Of a stretch of DNA of 64,000 bases, positions 46,801-61,800 are shown piece after piece (the first letter of the stretch is position 1; each line of letters begins with the position of its first letter). Below the pieces are notes generated by a model. The model made no database searches. It was not told where the DNA came from and saw nothing but the letters and a program-made list of their open reading frames with translations. Source of the stretch: Phoronis australis (Eukaryota > Phoronida > Phoronidae); assembly GCA_002633005.1 (NCBI GenBank), contig NMRA01000546.1, forward strand, positions 178,106 to 242,105, read 5' to 3'. A program made the translations under genes and the position numbers.

Positions 46801-49800
46801 AGCCGTTTGTGCATAGATTGGTGATCCTGAAAATCAATGTGTCGGGCTTACACGTAAATTTCATCAGAAGAAAGTAGTGTTTAGTGTTGATTAGGTATTC
46901 AAAAACTAGTTTTGCATGAAATTATTAGCCTTAAAATACCCCGACATGGGCGGAACTGAATTGTAGACGATTCTAGTTTGAACATCACTTTTTGCAAGCT
47001 CAAATCCGAAAAGACGATTTAAAGTACCTGCACTACATTTGCAGCCATTGGAAATTTCCGATCATAAATGTTGTCTGTTTCTGGCGCTGAAAATTATGTG
47101 GTTTTTAACAAAAACTCTTCTTGTGTTTCGCTTGGTGATGAGTCTTTCAACGGTCACACGTGGTATTAGTCTCTGGTAACTGTGGTATACTTTTGCTGAA
47201 CGCTTTGTTACCAATAAATATAGAACATACATGCAACACGTGTACTATCTCTTTCCTTGCTGACACCTGCCATGTGATTTAACTTTTGTGTTTTAACTTT
47301 TTACACTTTACAAGACGTCCTGGAAGTACGTAGCGGTGAGCCTTCAAAGGCCTGCAAACAATCTTATATAAATAACTCTTTTTCAGAAGTTCACCAACAA
47401 GCCAACAGGATCGAGCAACCTTTATTAAAGCAGGATGACCGTGAAGAGTTTAGAGTTGGAGTGGCAATGAGCCAAATCGGTCAAGTCCAGTTTGCTCGAA
47501 GCGTTAGTATTTTATTCATATTTCCGTAACCATTTTCTTTAAAACTGTCATAAAATGGCCAATTTTGAATCCAAGTTTGGAATTGGTTGCATGAGAGCCG
47601 TCAAACTGACGATGACATTACTTATATTGCGGGAAAAAATATTCCAACTCAGGGCCTACGGGTCTGATTATCGTACATGTATATAGTGATTGTTGGAGCA
47701 AAACAAAACAGACTCGGGGGCTTTACTCTTTTATTTGTCAGTATAATAAGTAGTAGATGACGTAATAGGTCAACTGAAATATCGCAAAAAATATGTTTAA
47801 GTTCACACGTTGCGTAATGCTACACCATGTACATATACAGTAACGAATTCGAGGACAACGCCCTAGAAAATGATGACGGGCAAAGAGTACAATGAAACAC
47901 AGATAATGTTTTTGCTTGCAAGGGCAGCCAACGTGAAATCACTATTTAACAACTACTGAATGTTAGCTGGGTTCTATATTTCCAGAATCAGAAAGACACG
48001 ACTGCTGAATCGCCATCAACATGTGCTTATCCTTCAGAAGAACAAAGTAAGTAATCGAGTCTAAATAGATAATGCCATGCAGACTGTGGGATTTTGTGAC
48101 GAAAAAGTATGAATTACTGACGGAATAAGTGAACTAGAGGAGGATTTCTTAAAATTGTGAAGAATGAATTTTTTGCATGTAAACATGAACTGTGTTATTC
48201 ACGTACAATCAAAAACTTTTGGCTCGTATTGCAAAAGAATTGAAAGCATATCATGTAATACTTAGCATGTCGCGATGTCTTACGTTACCTCGCGTATCTG
48301 CAATTTCCTGGAGTCTACCGAACGCACGCCAGGTCTACGACACTCCCGTTTGGCTTGCAAGTCTAAAGTCGACATTTGGACGCATGCGCGTTGATGGTGA
48401 CATGGGCTGTGTTCCAAGTGCAAAGACGACTAATACTGATGCGATCACGTACCCAAGTAATATATACATAAAAATACACGCACACATACATATACATGTA
48501 CATGTGTTTGCATAATTCATTGTGCAGTGGCGGATCGACAATTTTAGTAAGGGGGTGTTTAGGATTTGTGCTTTGCGCACGTACATGAAGCGCCAAGCGG
48601 AGGAAGGTCGGGAGATTCCCCTCCAGAGCAAGACAACTTTTTTTGTTTTTTTAACCAAATAGCGCAATTTGCATACAACCTGGCGACGTTTGTGGCAGTT
48701 AACATATCTCTGGAGGTTTCTTGAGACGATTTAAAGCCTTCTCGATTTTGTCTCATGAACTCGGTTCAGAAGTTCAGTAAAAACATATTTTTGCTCACTA
48801 AGTGTATGAGTCAGGCCACCATCAAAAATTTAGATGGAGCAACTGTCTACATAGGCACATCGATGTTTCGCATACGAAAAGCAGTACACAAATATGTGTG
48901 GTATATACATGGTTTAGGTAATTACCAAATATTCAAGAGCATAAGGAGCACCGACGGTCACGTAAAAGCACAACATTTGAATATCAGATGATCACGTGAC
49001 AGCAGTCTCAAGTTTTTAAAAACGAAGACCGGCACTGTTACATGTATCCCAAGAGATAAACATATCCCGTCTAGTTATAACGAAAACTGACGAACGATGA
49101 TGATCCCAGGGCATAGTTTGTTATTGAAAGCGACAATTAACACTCGAGTGTCACTTTTAAACGGAATCAAGTTGCCTGTTGACTTATCTGTAGAGAACTT
49201 TACAAAACACACTGTGGTAAAACTATTACTACACCAGTGCACTAAGAGTCGATGGCTACATTGTATACACACTGTGAACTAACCTTACCTGGTCCGTTGC
49301 AAGAACTAAAGTACCCTATGCGAAGGAGTTTTTCCATAGACACGTTTTGATCCCCAGTGATTGCTCATACATATATTTCATGTATTTTCCCGTTACCCAT
49401 TGACAAAACTTCACGCACTTTCAGTCAAAGAAGAAAGACTTGCAGAATGCATACTTAGGGCTGCTCTGGACCAGTGACTTGTGTATTTTTGCATAATGCA
49501 TGTCCATCAGTGATACCCCAGCCAGCATATCCTTAGAGATTGTTGACCTAAAATGTGTCTTCACACGCCTCTGAGCACAGGAAGTGCTCTATCAGTCACA
49601 CAGGATCCAATAGGAGTACACACGGGGGGTTTAAGCCCCTCAATCTCCCATGTATCCACCTCTAGTGACGGTATTTTGCACCCACAAGCGTGCACTGAAA
49701 TAGGTAGGATTGAATTTTGCGTGAAATTGCGATAATTTTGTTTATATCAGAGTTCACATTTCCGTATAAGGTAATTTTCAGAGACTCAGTTGTGTTGGTG

Positions 49801-52800
49801 GTCCGGCAATAAAAATCAAGCGCAGGTGCCAGATACTAAAATTTGGGTGAGGGACTTATTGTTTTGAGCTCAAGAGTTACATGTATGTTTGTTTAGAACT
49901 CAACGCCCGTGGATGTTTTATCGATTTACATGTTTAACTGTCACCAGGGCCAATGTTTGTTTTCTGTTTATAGTGAACTTACATTTATAACGTGCCCTGT
50001 TGTAGCCCCGTATTTTGATCGCGGTTTTGCACTTGGGCGATGAAGAAAGGTTTTCTCTAAGTTATCATTAGATTGGGTCCATTAGCTAAAATGCTCTTTC
50101 TTTTTGTCAAGAGTCAAGTCACTTGTTGCTGTCTGCGCTTCATGTGTAAACAAATGGATGTCACTGAACATTTGGACAGTTAATGGAATTAAAATTTGAA
50201 TAAAAAGCAGTATAAGGACAGTGACACACTCAGATGGTACCAATACATTTTCAAAAACACCATGGCCGTCATTCAGGAATCGTTCCTCACCGGATGAATA
50301 AGGTATTCCAGTCACGGGAATAAACAACAATGTTAGATGACAATTTGTAATTTCGGCCGAGGTACAACATCGTGTTAATTAAATTTGTACTTTATTTCGA
50401 AACAGAGTGAAACATTACATCATGTTACACACTGCTTAATTTTGTGTTCTTTGTTTCCAAGTGTTTCATTTTGGAATAAGCACACAAGATGGACTTAAAC
50501 CGAAAGTCAAAAATTTCAAGGCTACCAATGGCAGGATGGCTCGTGGTTTAAGTATCACCGGCTACGCAAGTTTTTTGCGAAAATTTGCCAAAACAAAACA
50601 CACGCTCTTAAGACAATAGAAATATTTATGACTGAAAGCTCCAGACAACTGTCATACACACCTCCGTGTAATCATCTTCAACTTAAAGAGTGACGTGTAG
50701 CAAACACTAGCAGGAAAAATTACCTTCAATAAACTTTAGTTGTGTGGTACAGTACATTATAGACTTATAATTAAATGGAACTATGTCTAAGACAGCATTG
50801 GGTCATGTGCAAACTAACGGAAACAACTATCCGTACATGTATTGTTAACAGAGCTTAGAAATGTGTCAATTTATTCTCAGGAATACGGAGAGGGCCAAGA
50901 GAACTTCATCAACAGCTGCTACTGAAGGTTGCTGACAGTGTCATTGATCCTGACTTTAAAAGACTAAAGGGGTTGTGTAAAGCGTGGATAGAGTAAGAAA
51001 GACAACGTTGCATAATTGTACAAATTATACATGTATATGCACAGTGACCGCAAGTAATCACGAGTGTATCATACTACATTATCAAGTTATCCTGAGCACT
51101 GCTTCTGAAGCTGTTGATTCCTACAATAGAGCCAAAGAGCTCTACTCCGATCACAAAATGAACATGGATTGTGACTCCATTTTCGTCAGAGGCATCAAAA
51201 CAAAAATTGTCGCCTTTGCTCTAAACGAAATGCCCTAAGGTAATTGTAGTATTATCGGCCACAACCACGAGATTTTCGTTTCAAGATGAGTTACCGAAAA
51301 ACAAGCGTAAATGGCACTACTGGCGCCGTCTATTGTTGAACGTGTTCCAGGTTTATGTAGGTTCAATGGAGGTGACTGGGTTAACATTGTTCAGGAGCGT
51401 GTTAATTGTCATGTATCAAATATCTTCAAAATTGTGCTTTTATCTCAGTAATTGTAAATCTTTTTAAAAGAACAAAGCCTGTAGAGTTTGATCTGTGACC
51501 TTATACTATCTGTAGCAAAACAACAGTGTTCATATTTCCTCCATAAAAATGTTCAATATCTCAAAATGACAGACACTTTTTTCTAAATTATAGTTTCGTT
51601 TTCGCGTCATACAACAGAAAAATAATAAATCTTCTCTTTATATCCCTCATGCAGAAGTGGAAATGTTCAAAAACCATTAAGAATAGCATTTTGGAGAACC
51701 GTCCATAAAGCATAATGTCTTTCACATGAATCCCAACAGCCATTTGTAAGATGTGATGTTCCGAAGCAAATTTGGCCATTTTCGTGGCTCCAACACAACC
51801 ACCAAATTTGATTTTCACAGCGCTTGAGTTTTTTACATCAGCCTGCACGTTTCATGTTTTTGGAAATCTCATTTCTCCTTTCATTCTCCAACGCTTTAAA
51901 TAATCTTGATTGGGACATGAAAGATAGTCCATTAGTTATATGCTGGTGTCAGGGAGGACACAACTCTAAAGTAATTGGAAGTAGTCGATTGTGGATTTGT
52001 CTGTGAATATAATTAACACTTATTCACGGAAGGTTTTTCCAGTCAATGTAGCGGACTTGTAGAGTCGTGTTGCTTCAATCTCCAAAAACTCTGAACGGAT
52101 CTTTATGAAATTTTGTAGACATGTTTATATCATAGATTGTACGGCATGACCGAATTTTTGAACGGATGCAATTACCCGACGCTGTGCCACTTAAGGCGAA
52201 TTTATTTTTTACGTTTCCCTTTTTACCTTCCGAGTTTTGACTGAATTTTCATAAAAGTTTGGAAATAGGTATTGGTTAAGAAGACGACGCCTTGTTCTAT
52301 TTTTACTGGGATTTGATTGACGTTCATGTATTCTGCACCACCTAGTCGCTGTTTTCATTGTTTTTGGCGTCCACTTTCTCTCTACCAAGCTACTGGATTG
52401 ACATACATGTATACACATGATTTGCATATTCATATACGTTAATGACGATTGCGAAGATATACGTGGTCCTTCTGGGACGCACACGGCATACCATGGTTTT
52501 TGGATGGCTCTTTACAACGGTGGCACAACCTTGTGGTATTTTGTTTTCTTCTTTATGTCCGTAACTTCAGCCGTACTGCTGCAATACGTTTGACACGCCA
52601 CATGTTCCAAACTCGTTATGGAAAGTCTTATCAACCGGGTTCTAAACGTTGTACTCAAATCATATTCGATTTCTTGTTGCTTTTTCCGTTTTTTCTTTCG
52701 TGTGAACTCGAACTAACTGTGCATTATTCTTTGCTGAAGATCATTATGATTTAAGCAAATGTTGCTTCAGTCCAAGTTCTCACCTGGTGGACCTCTATTT

Positions 52801-55800
52801 CGATCTAAAACCTCGTGGAATGACAACTCTAGACTTCAAATTCAGACTCAAACTTCAAACTTCAGTGATAACCTCATTAAGTGCAATCTCGGATTACATA
52901 GTTGACCACGTAACACATTATGTATTTGAGAATGTTGACCACGTGACACATTATGTATTTGAGAATGTTGACCACCTGAGACATTATGTATTTGAGAATG
53001 TTGACCACCTGAGACATTATGTAATTGAGAATGTTGAACACGTGACACATTATGTATTTGAGAATGTTGTCCATTGTAGACGTCATGTTTTTGAGAATAG
53101 AAAGTTGTCCACCCTAGACACATATTCGCGCATAGAACAATAGACACGCATCTTGTGTTTCACAAAAGTGGAATAGAAAATGCTGAATTAATTCCGAGTT
53201 GATGTCAATTAAAAATATTAGACCACAGACCCTAGCTACAACCTAGAGTGGCTAACATCGCTTCAATCAAGGTGAATGTTTTTTATCAATATGTAGTGTT
53301 AAGTCTTACAAAGTCTTGTGTGTGACACTCTGTCCTAGAGTAGTCACATCACAGGATGGATAATAGGGGCGTTAAAAAGGCGATAAACTAAAGGTGTTGA
53401 AAATCTTCATCAATGTTTGAATTAGTATTTGAGATCTATTGATTCGTCTTGCTTTGTGTCGTGCAGTCTTTTTATTCTCGTGTGAGCAGGCGTGATTTTA
53501 GATTCATGTGATCATTAATGTTTTGTTGATTTTCAGACCAGCAATACTGCAGAATATAACAAACACTCAGGAACTTCTTGAACAGCTTCAGCGGCAAGAG
53601 ATAATTAATGTTGGAGATTACAGTGAATTAACCCGCATGCTGCACCAGCTCCATCTGGAGGAACTTGCAGAACTAGTGGAAAAACTGTCAAGTGAAATAA
53701 AGGGACTAGGTATGAAAGACAATGTTGACCAATTTTATGTGAATACTCAACAACCACTTGGGTATGAATATTATTTAGTAAACAGGTGGATTTCACAGTG
53801 AATTGCAGGGGTCATTAGTGTGTTATTACACCACTTGGTGGCGCTCAAGAAAGGCTCTTGAAACTGATTCCAATGTAATATTTTCCATCTTTACGAATCC
53901 CGGAAGTGCAGCTGGTTATTCGATAAAATACGAACAAAATCAGCAGTTTGACCCCAAATCCATGGTTTGCATGCAATTACTAAGAAGTGAAAAAAGATGC
54001 GTTGAAACCGACAAAATGCTCTGCATTAAAGGAGTCAGGTTAAAAGTGAATGTGGACAAGCAAAATATTTTTAAAATCCAAATTATCTGTACGTCTCATG
54101 AATTTTCCGAAAAAATTCCCGCTTAATTTCCCGTTAGTCAGCAGTATGTGTTTAAGAAAACCCAAGGCAGAGCAAAACGTGAGTTAAAGTGTGAAAAGAC
54201 AACAGCTGTATACTCAGAACAAGCAAATGCCTGTCGTAGCCGTCACGTGCAACTTAAACTGTCCATTCAACCCAGCATTCGCAAATTATGTTTGAAGTTG
54301 GCGCGGGTAGGAATTAGATCGTGACTCAAAAATATTGAGGACCAACAAGATCACCTATAACTCGAACTTTACTTCAAATCAAACGACAGTGCCATCCCTG
54401 ATGGTGAGACATACATGTACTAAAGGAAGGTTTCAGTTGTAATTTGAATGACGATACTTTATAATGAATTAGAATCCATTCAGATTCAGATTTTTTTCTA
54501 ATATTCTATGGCTTGTCTGGATCAAATTGCATAGAATCACTGTTTTCAAAAAGGGAGAGCTCTCAAACAGGCGTGGTCCGTGCCCAATTACTTTTAGTCT
54601 TTCCCTGTCAATGACCAACGACGTTTAACACAATGAATGAATTGTTGGCTGCCAAATAGACTGCCTGTATACAGCATAATGCGTTTTGTGAGAGAAGGTC
54701 ATGCCAAATTAGCCGTTTATTATTTTTCAGTTCTCGTGTATTTCACAACCTCACAAATCCACTAGGAATTTGTTTTACAGGAATTATTTACACTAATCCG
54801 TTGTGTCATGGCTAACAATTTCCAGGAGTTAGTCTTGCAAAAACTGTTCTTGTGTAAACACAGTTTAACCGATCTTAAAACGCAATAGGTGTTTTTTTAC
54901 TATTTTCAAGTAAGTATGGTTTCACATTTATTGATGTGACAATGTTTGTTCCGTTTGTAGCGAGTCAAATCTTGACAACCTTTGACACAAAAAAGTGTTC
55001 AGGGATCTCTTTTTTATTTGAGTTACATGTAAATGCCTCACTATATTCGAAGCACTGGCATTACGCAGGATAGGCATAGCAGGTAACTAAAGCAATTCCA
55101 AGCGTTTAAATAACCAATAGTTCATCGGCTAAAATCAAGCTTCTAGAAGTGTTTATCAATATCACAAAAATGGCTCCCAAGTGACGCAAAATATCTCAAA
55201 CGTCTTGAAAATCGGAGTGTGTCATCATCTTGCTAACAGACAGATATTTACCTCATTGTCCGGAGTTGCAGGGGCAAACATACATGTGTAAAACTTCAAA
55301 TCGCCATTAAAATGCACCTCTACCGCTGAAATCCGCCAGTGTGATGTTCGTAGGAATACATATACCAAAGTTTCACAAGGACGGTTTGAGTTTAGTGTTG
55401 CTAAGGTATTAAACAACTAGTTTTGTATGAAACCAAAAGCCTCAAAATAGCTCAATTTTGTACTGCACTGAAAAATGCCCAATATGGAAACACATGTTGA
55501 TTAGCAACAAAATGCAACGTGATACCGATTTGAATATGTGTCATAAGTGAAGAAGTTCCAAAAAAATGTCACGTGTAGAGCAGGCGTTACTTCTACTTCG
55601 GGTGTTAACAAGGCCAGGACTTTGCTCCTATAACTGCAGGAAAAGAATGAATATTTTGAAAGAGAAATTTGTTGAGTATTATAGGAGTTTTGAGGTGCAC
55701 TTTGGACCTAGAAATTTCAATTTCATCAACTCACTCATTCTTAATGCACGGCAGAAGATGCTACACACCATTGGCACTGGTGACAACGGTAAGTCCATGG

Positions 55801-58800
55801 GCTCGAAATAAAGTGCGAAAAGCAATCGTAGAATCGAACGGAAGAGTAAAAATACTAGCTAGAAATTGGGTCATTCTCACTCGTGGCAATAGAGTTGTGA
55901 CGCCTGTTTTCGAACATCACTTTTAACGAGCCCAAATTGGAAAATACAAGTGGAAATACATTTATGCCGACACTCGAAATTTCCGATCGGATATTTATAA
56001 CCCAGGTTTATATCAATATAGATTTGGTAAAATTGCCAAAGAACCAATAATTTATGCTTGCATCCTCGTGTTTTTGATAAAATGAAAAATTCCCAAGAAT
56101 CCGCTTTGCAGGAATTATAATTTCAATTAATGAGTTCCATGTTGAATAGATTTTACGGGGATATTGTTTGTAGGAATTTTTTGTCACAATGCTTGAAAGG
56201 GCACTATCGTGTTATTATACCGAGTATTTACTTAAGTGCATTATCGTAATGAGGACACTTGAATATTCGATTGTTATTCTTTACTAGTAAACTTTATGAT
56301 ATGTCATTCACACGGAATTCTGCATGGCAGCTCTTAAAATTTCAAACATCTCTGTTGATCAGGTTCAATTTGAGTATGACTATATTGTGTATATAACAGG
56401 CTACCACGACAGGTTTAAATTTTGTTTAAAAACCCCATTTTTGAATAATAGAAATCACATGGTAAATAGTGATGGAGTTTAATTGTATTTCAAATGAAAA
56501 GAACAATGACAAGGCAGTTTAATGCTCGTTGAAGGCAAAAAGTTTCCATGTACATAGTCGCAATAACTTATTCAATCAATATTATTGAAAATAGGTAAGG
56601 ATCATTTTATGCAACGCCCCTAATTTAAAGACTACATGTACGTGCCTAAACGTTTTGACTCATTTAAGGACTCGGGTTTTAGTTACATTTTTAGAAAACG
56701 TTGTAAGTCAACAGAGTAGCTCGTAATGGAGATGAAATGATAGATAAACATAAATCTGAGTAAAGAACAAAAAATACGAAAAAGACTTAAGCAACACAGT
56801 TGAGCACATGTGAATCCTTTGTCAAAAGGGTTCCGTCCCCCAATTTTTCCTCGACCCTAGTGATGGCAAAGTTGATTTTTCAAATTGTTGACTTGGGCCA
56901 CCCTTCTTAAAAATCTTTGACTGGACCCCCCTTTTTAAAAAATGGTATATCTTTCCCGGTTGAGTCGATATTTGGAACTGTTTCATGTAACTGGGCACAG
57001 CCCCCCCCCCTGCTTGAATGTAGAATGTCGTAAGGTGTGGGTTTTCGAAACAAATATAAGGAAAAGTTGATTATTGGGGGTATGCGAGGCTGTTAATTTT
57101 TCAATTATATTTTAAAATAAAGTTTTTGCAATGAAAGTTTTAATAATTAATTGCTAATTAATTGATATTAACACGTAGAATATTCGGAAAGGAAGCAATT
57201 TCCGCCCCCAATCTTCTGGTTGAGGGGTGCCCCCTCTCCGTTTTTGCTTCTTCAGCAGATCTATTTTATGTTTATTACTAACCTGAACACTCTGGACAAA
57301 ATCCTACAGGTTCTATACGTGCTCACCCTCCAATCACCTATTTTCACCTGTTTACCTCTGATTACTGAGTCACACTCTTGCTTATGGCGTATTTGCCGAA
57401 ATGTTTATTACCTTTACAGCCCAAATTTTCTCTTGATATACTGTATATTTTGCTTTTTGTATTTTCGATTGCACTGTTCAAGTTTTTTTTTTGTAAATAT
57501 TTTAAGAAGACACTTCACAATTTTAAATTTGACAAGCTAAAATCGGCCGTAGTCAACGCCTCGCGCAATTTGTCGGAGCACAAACACCCGCTAGGTGTCG
57601 TCACGGTCCATGACACAATAATGGCGGCCCCGTTAGTGAATAGTCTTGTTAACGTCTTTGGGTCACAATGACTTCTTCAAATTTTTGATTTTCTTTCACG
57701 CTTCTTTAAAATGCAGACAATGAGAACAAACAATGGTGTGACATACACAAAAACTTGTTATAAAAACCTAGAATAACAAATGAATGTGAATATTTCTTCA
57801 ATTCCCTTAGATACGTTTAGTGTATTAAACCACTAGCATTTGTAAACTCTGAGTCTATTTTGTTGGCATCGGTTGTCTCATTGAGTCTATCGTTAACTCG
57901 TTGTTATCTTGGTTTATTAGAATCACGGATGAAAAAGATATACCTCTGCCATCAAAAAGGGCAAGGAAGACAAATGTAGGCAAGTTCCTTTATTAAAACC
58001 ATGTCTATGAAAAGGAGTTAAAGGTCAACTGACTATTTCCATTCGCTGTCTCAATTGAACTTCTAAGGTTGACTATACTGGAATTACAATTATGTGAGAA
58101 AAAACGAACAGTGACCCCCTTTTATAAAATTTGAAATTTAGTAACACTGTTAGTTTTTCTGATAATACTTTGCACTTTCGAGATATTTCTACATGTACTG
58201 GCCAACGGTATTTAACTCAATGGATGATATTTGGCTGCAAAATTGACAGTTGTTACGAAGTATAATATGTTTTGTGTGAGATGGCTTTGCCAAATCATCT
58301 ATTTTCTGTTTTGTGTCGTCGTGTATTTCAGAGTCCACAAAATCCCACAGGACTTTCTTTTATAGGAGTCGTTTCGATTGTTATTTAATATATTTAATGC
58401 TACAGAAATTGTTCTAAGTAAAATGTTTCTGAACTGATTAATGTTGTCATGTAGTTTTGACATGGGAAAAGCACTCAGGCGTTATAACACGGAGTAAATT
58501 TTCGTGGGCATAATTGTAATTAGGCAACTTTAACATTCATATCATTATTGTTCCTTGTGCGGAGCAGCACTGAAGAAAGTGGGGGGGGGGGCTAAAAACC
58601 CCAGTCCTCCTGTGGTGCACCGCCTAATGTGTTTGCTTGTAAATTTTATGATGTCTATTTTTGTCCTGCCGTTTATAGTAAATTTTAAAATTTAAGGCCC
58701 TCATGGCATCGTTGTCATTGACATTTTTTATAGCAAGAAATCAGTCCTAACATTTTCTACGACAACTGGTACACGTACATGTATGCATCTTGTGTAAAAT

Positions 58801-61800
58801 CACAATTTTTCGAATACTGGAAAAACTATGGTAAATAACAACGGGGATAAATTACATTACATTAAGGCGAACGAAGACAAGCCGATTTACTTCTCGTTGA
58901 AAGCAACGTGTTACCCCGTATATACATTACGGTAAATTTTCAAATGATTGTTCCTTTGAAATGACCCTGGTATAAGAAAAACAAACAATCTGGTTATCTT
59001 GAAATCACAATTTGTGCGAGAAAATCAAGAAATTAAAAAAGAGTGAATATCTGTCAGTTTACTGTAGTTGCCTGCTGTGTCTTTCAGCCATAGGTAACAG
59101 TTCATTACAAACCCGCCCTCTTTTGTCAGCATTCATTGTCATCTGCTTTAAGGTAACATTTCAAGAATTAGAATTACATTGGTTGCAAACAACTTGTAGA
59201 ACATTCCTAATATGTTCGTTGTGGTTTGGTGCATACTTGTACCATGTGTGTCTGCTGTTTCGTATACTTCGTAAGTTCAACACTTATCACACTGTCTTGA
59301 TGTTTTGTGGTGGAAATGTTTAGGCGTACATGTACATATTACTAGTGTCAATCTAATGTTCAGGGTATATAGGGGAGCCTCAGTTAATGGAAATACGAGT
59401 CTTAGCTCGAAGGTAGAAAGCTCAACGTAATTATCTTGGCAGTAATCAGATGGATTTAACAGTGACGCGTCGAGGCGTTGCTATAGCTTCTGGGGTCACT
59501 ACTGTCGCATTACACCGCTTGGTGGTAGTCAACAAAGTCTTCTGAAACTTATTCCAATGGAGACTTGTCCATCTTTTACGGTAACCAAATGTTCGTCCGG
59601 CTATTTGAGAAAAACGAACAAAATCATCAGTTTGTTCACAAAGCCGCGGTTTGCATACAATTACCTTGAAAGATATTGTGTTCAAACAGCCAAACTACTC
59701 CACAATTACACTAATCAGGTGTAAAGAAGATGTCGACTATCAAAGTATTTTAAAAACCCGCATTTCCTTAATTTTCCACTAAGTTTCCAGCTTGCAAGCA
59801 GTGAATGTTTAGGAAAAGTGAAGGCAGAGCAAAACCTGGGTTTAAGTGTTAAAAGCTAATATTCATATACCCAGAGCAGGCAAGTGCTAGTCGTAGCCAC
59901 TTCACGCACTGTCCATCCAACCATGCATGCGCAAATTATTATTGAAGTTGACGCAGGCAGGAATTAAACCGTGACTCAAAAATATTGAAGACCACCAGAA
60001 CCACCTAATACTCAAACTTTATTTCAAATCAAAAGACAGTGCCACTCCTGATGTTGAGACTTATATCAGCCTAAAATTTAAATTAGATAAGGAAACAGCG
60101 ACATACTAAATAAAGGAAGGTTCCAGTTGTGATTTTAATGACGATACTGTAAAATAATTATAATCCATACAGACCCACATTGTTTCTAATAAATCTGATG
60201 TTCTCTGGCTTGTCTGAATTCAATTGCATAGAATCACTTTTTCCACAAATGGAAAACTCTCAAACAGACGTGGTCCACGCACCATTAGTTTAAAAACTTC
60301 CTTTTCAATGACCAAATATGTTTAACACAATGAATGAACTTTGGCTGCCAAATAGATTGCCTGTATGAAGCTTATTGCGTTTTGTGAGAAAAGGTCTTGC
60401 CAAATTACCCATACATTATTTTTCAGTTCTAGTGAATTTAAAAATCTCAAAAATTCCCCAGGAGCCTGTTTCCCAGGAATTACTTCAACTTCTCTGTTAT
60501 AACATGACTAGTATTTTCTTGCAAAAATTGTTCTTGGTAAAAAATTGTCTATGTTGAGGGATTATGCATGCAGTTTTTTGATGAGGACAGCATTGACGAA
60601 ATATTTCATTGAGGCTATAATTATAATGCTTATGAATTTTCAACTGTTACGGTTAAAAAAGTAATATTTTATATGTTTCTAAGACCACGTGTAGGCATCA
60701 AAGATAACGTCTTACAGGGTGTACGTGATTTTGGCAGCTATGACAATTGTGTTCGTTCTTGTGACTGCAAATGGAGGCCCTGAGTCATTTTTGTGCAGGC
60801 ACGCCCCTAAATGTAGCCGTGAGTTTGCTCAACGGTAAGTCTGACACGTGAGTTAAAGCTTGTATAAGTAAACTTTTAGTGAGACCTAACATCATAACGA
60901 ACATTAACCAATAAAACTAGTAGAAATACAACGATAAGCGTCGGTACTAAAATATATTAAAATATTCAACACCCTTCGAGCGATGCGCTCTCTGACAAGG
61001 GTATGACACAGACTACCGGAAATGTGTACACCTGTAGATGGATGTAAATAAAATCGCACAGACGACCAAATGATGGTATACAATTGACAGCATTAACAAT
61101 TCCGGTCATAGTTTTACTATTTCAGTAATTTATGTTTTTATCCGTCGATAACTGCACAGCATTCCAGCATCTATTTGATTTAATTATTATTATCAATCAG
61201 CAAGCGGTGACCATGACCCAGGGGAGCACGATCAAATGCCCATTTTTTCATTGAGGTTACGACGGTTTTGTATCAAACAGACGTACACAATAATTTCAAG
61301 CAAAATTGCCACCTAATATGAAACTCGGACGGATATGTATGGTGAAGATTTATATCTGGAATCCTTTTGATTTTGTGTCAGAAATGTGAATTTTTAAGTT
61401 TTGTATTTTGGAATTTGTGTGATCTTATTATTACTGGACACCTTTTTTCCAGTAAAGCTTGATTTTACATGCGAAACGTGTTCCGTCCATTTCCTTGCTT
61501 AAAACAAATAATTTTACTCCATGTCTGACTTAATTGTTTGTGTTTAATAGTTTTACCCTGTTCCTAAATCTCTCACAACCTAGAACTGCGCAATGTAAAT
61601 TCCTAAATATCTTTAACTGCGACAAATTGGCTACGCGACGTAAACTCCGGCACCCTTAAGTATACCTTTAAAATCTGGACAACTTTTCACATACGGTCTT
61701 TTTGACTCTCTGTTAGGTATATTAGGTATTCCCTATAGGGGGCATCGTTATGTGTGATGGGAGAGTACTAGTTGGTCGGCGAGGGTGTTGAGACAATTCA

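Noticed and set aside
50984-51238. 84-codon open frame after the first DED exon
   Set aside because: It overlaps the end of the DED exon in a different frame and runs into intron. The ELYSDHKMNM part has no acceptor, donor or domain to support it.
52901-53098. CRISPR-like array
   Set aside because: The repeats are directly adjacent with no unique spacers, and the genome is eukaryotic; it is a minisatellite.
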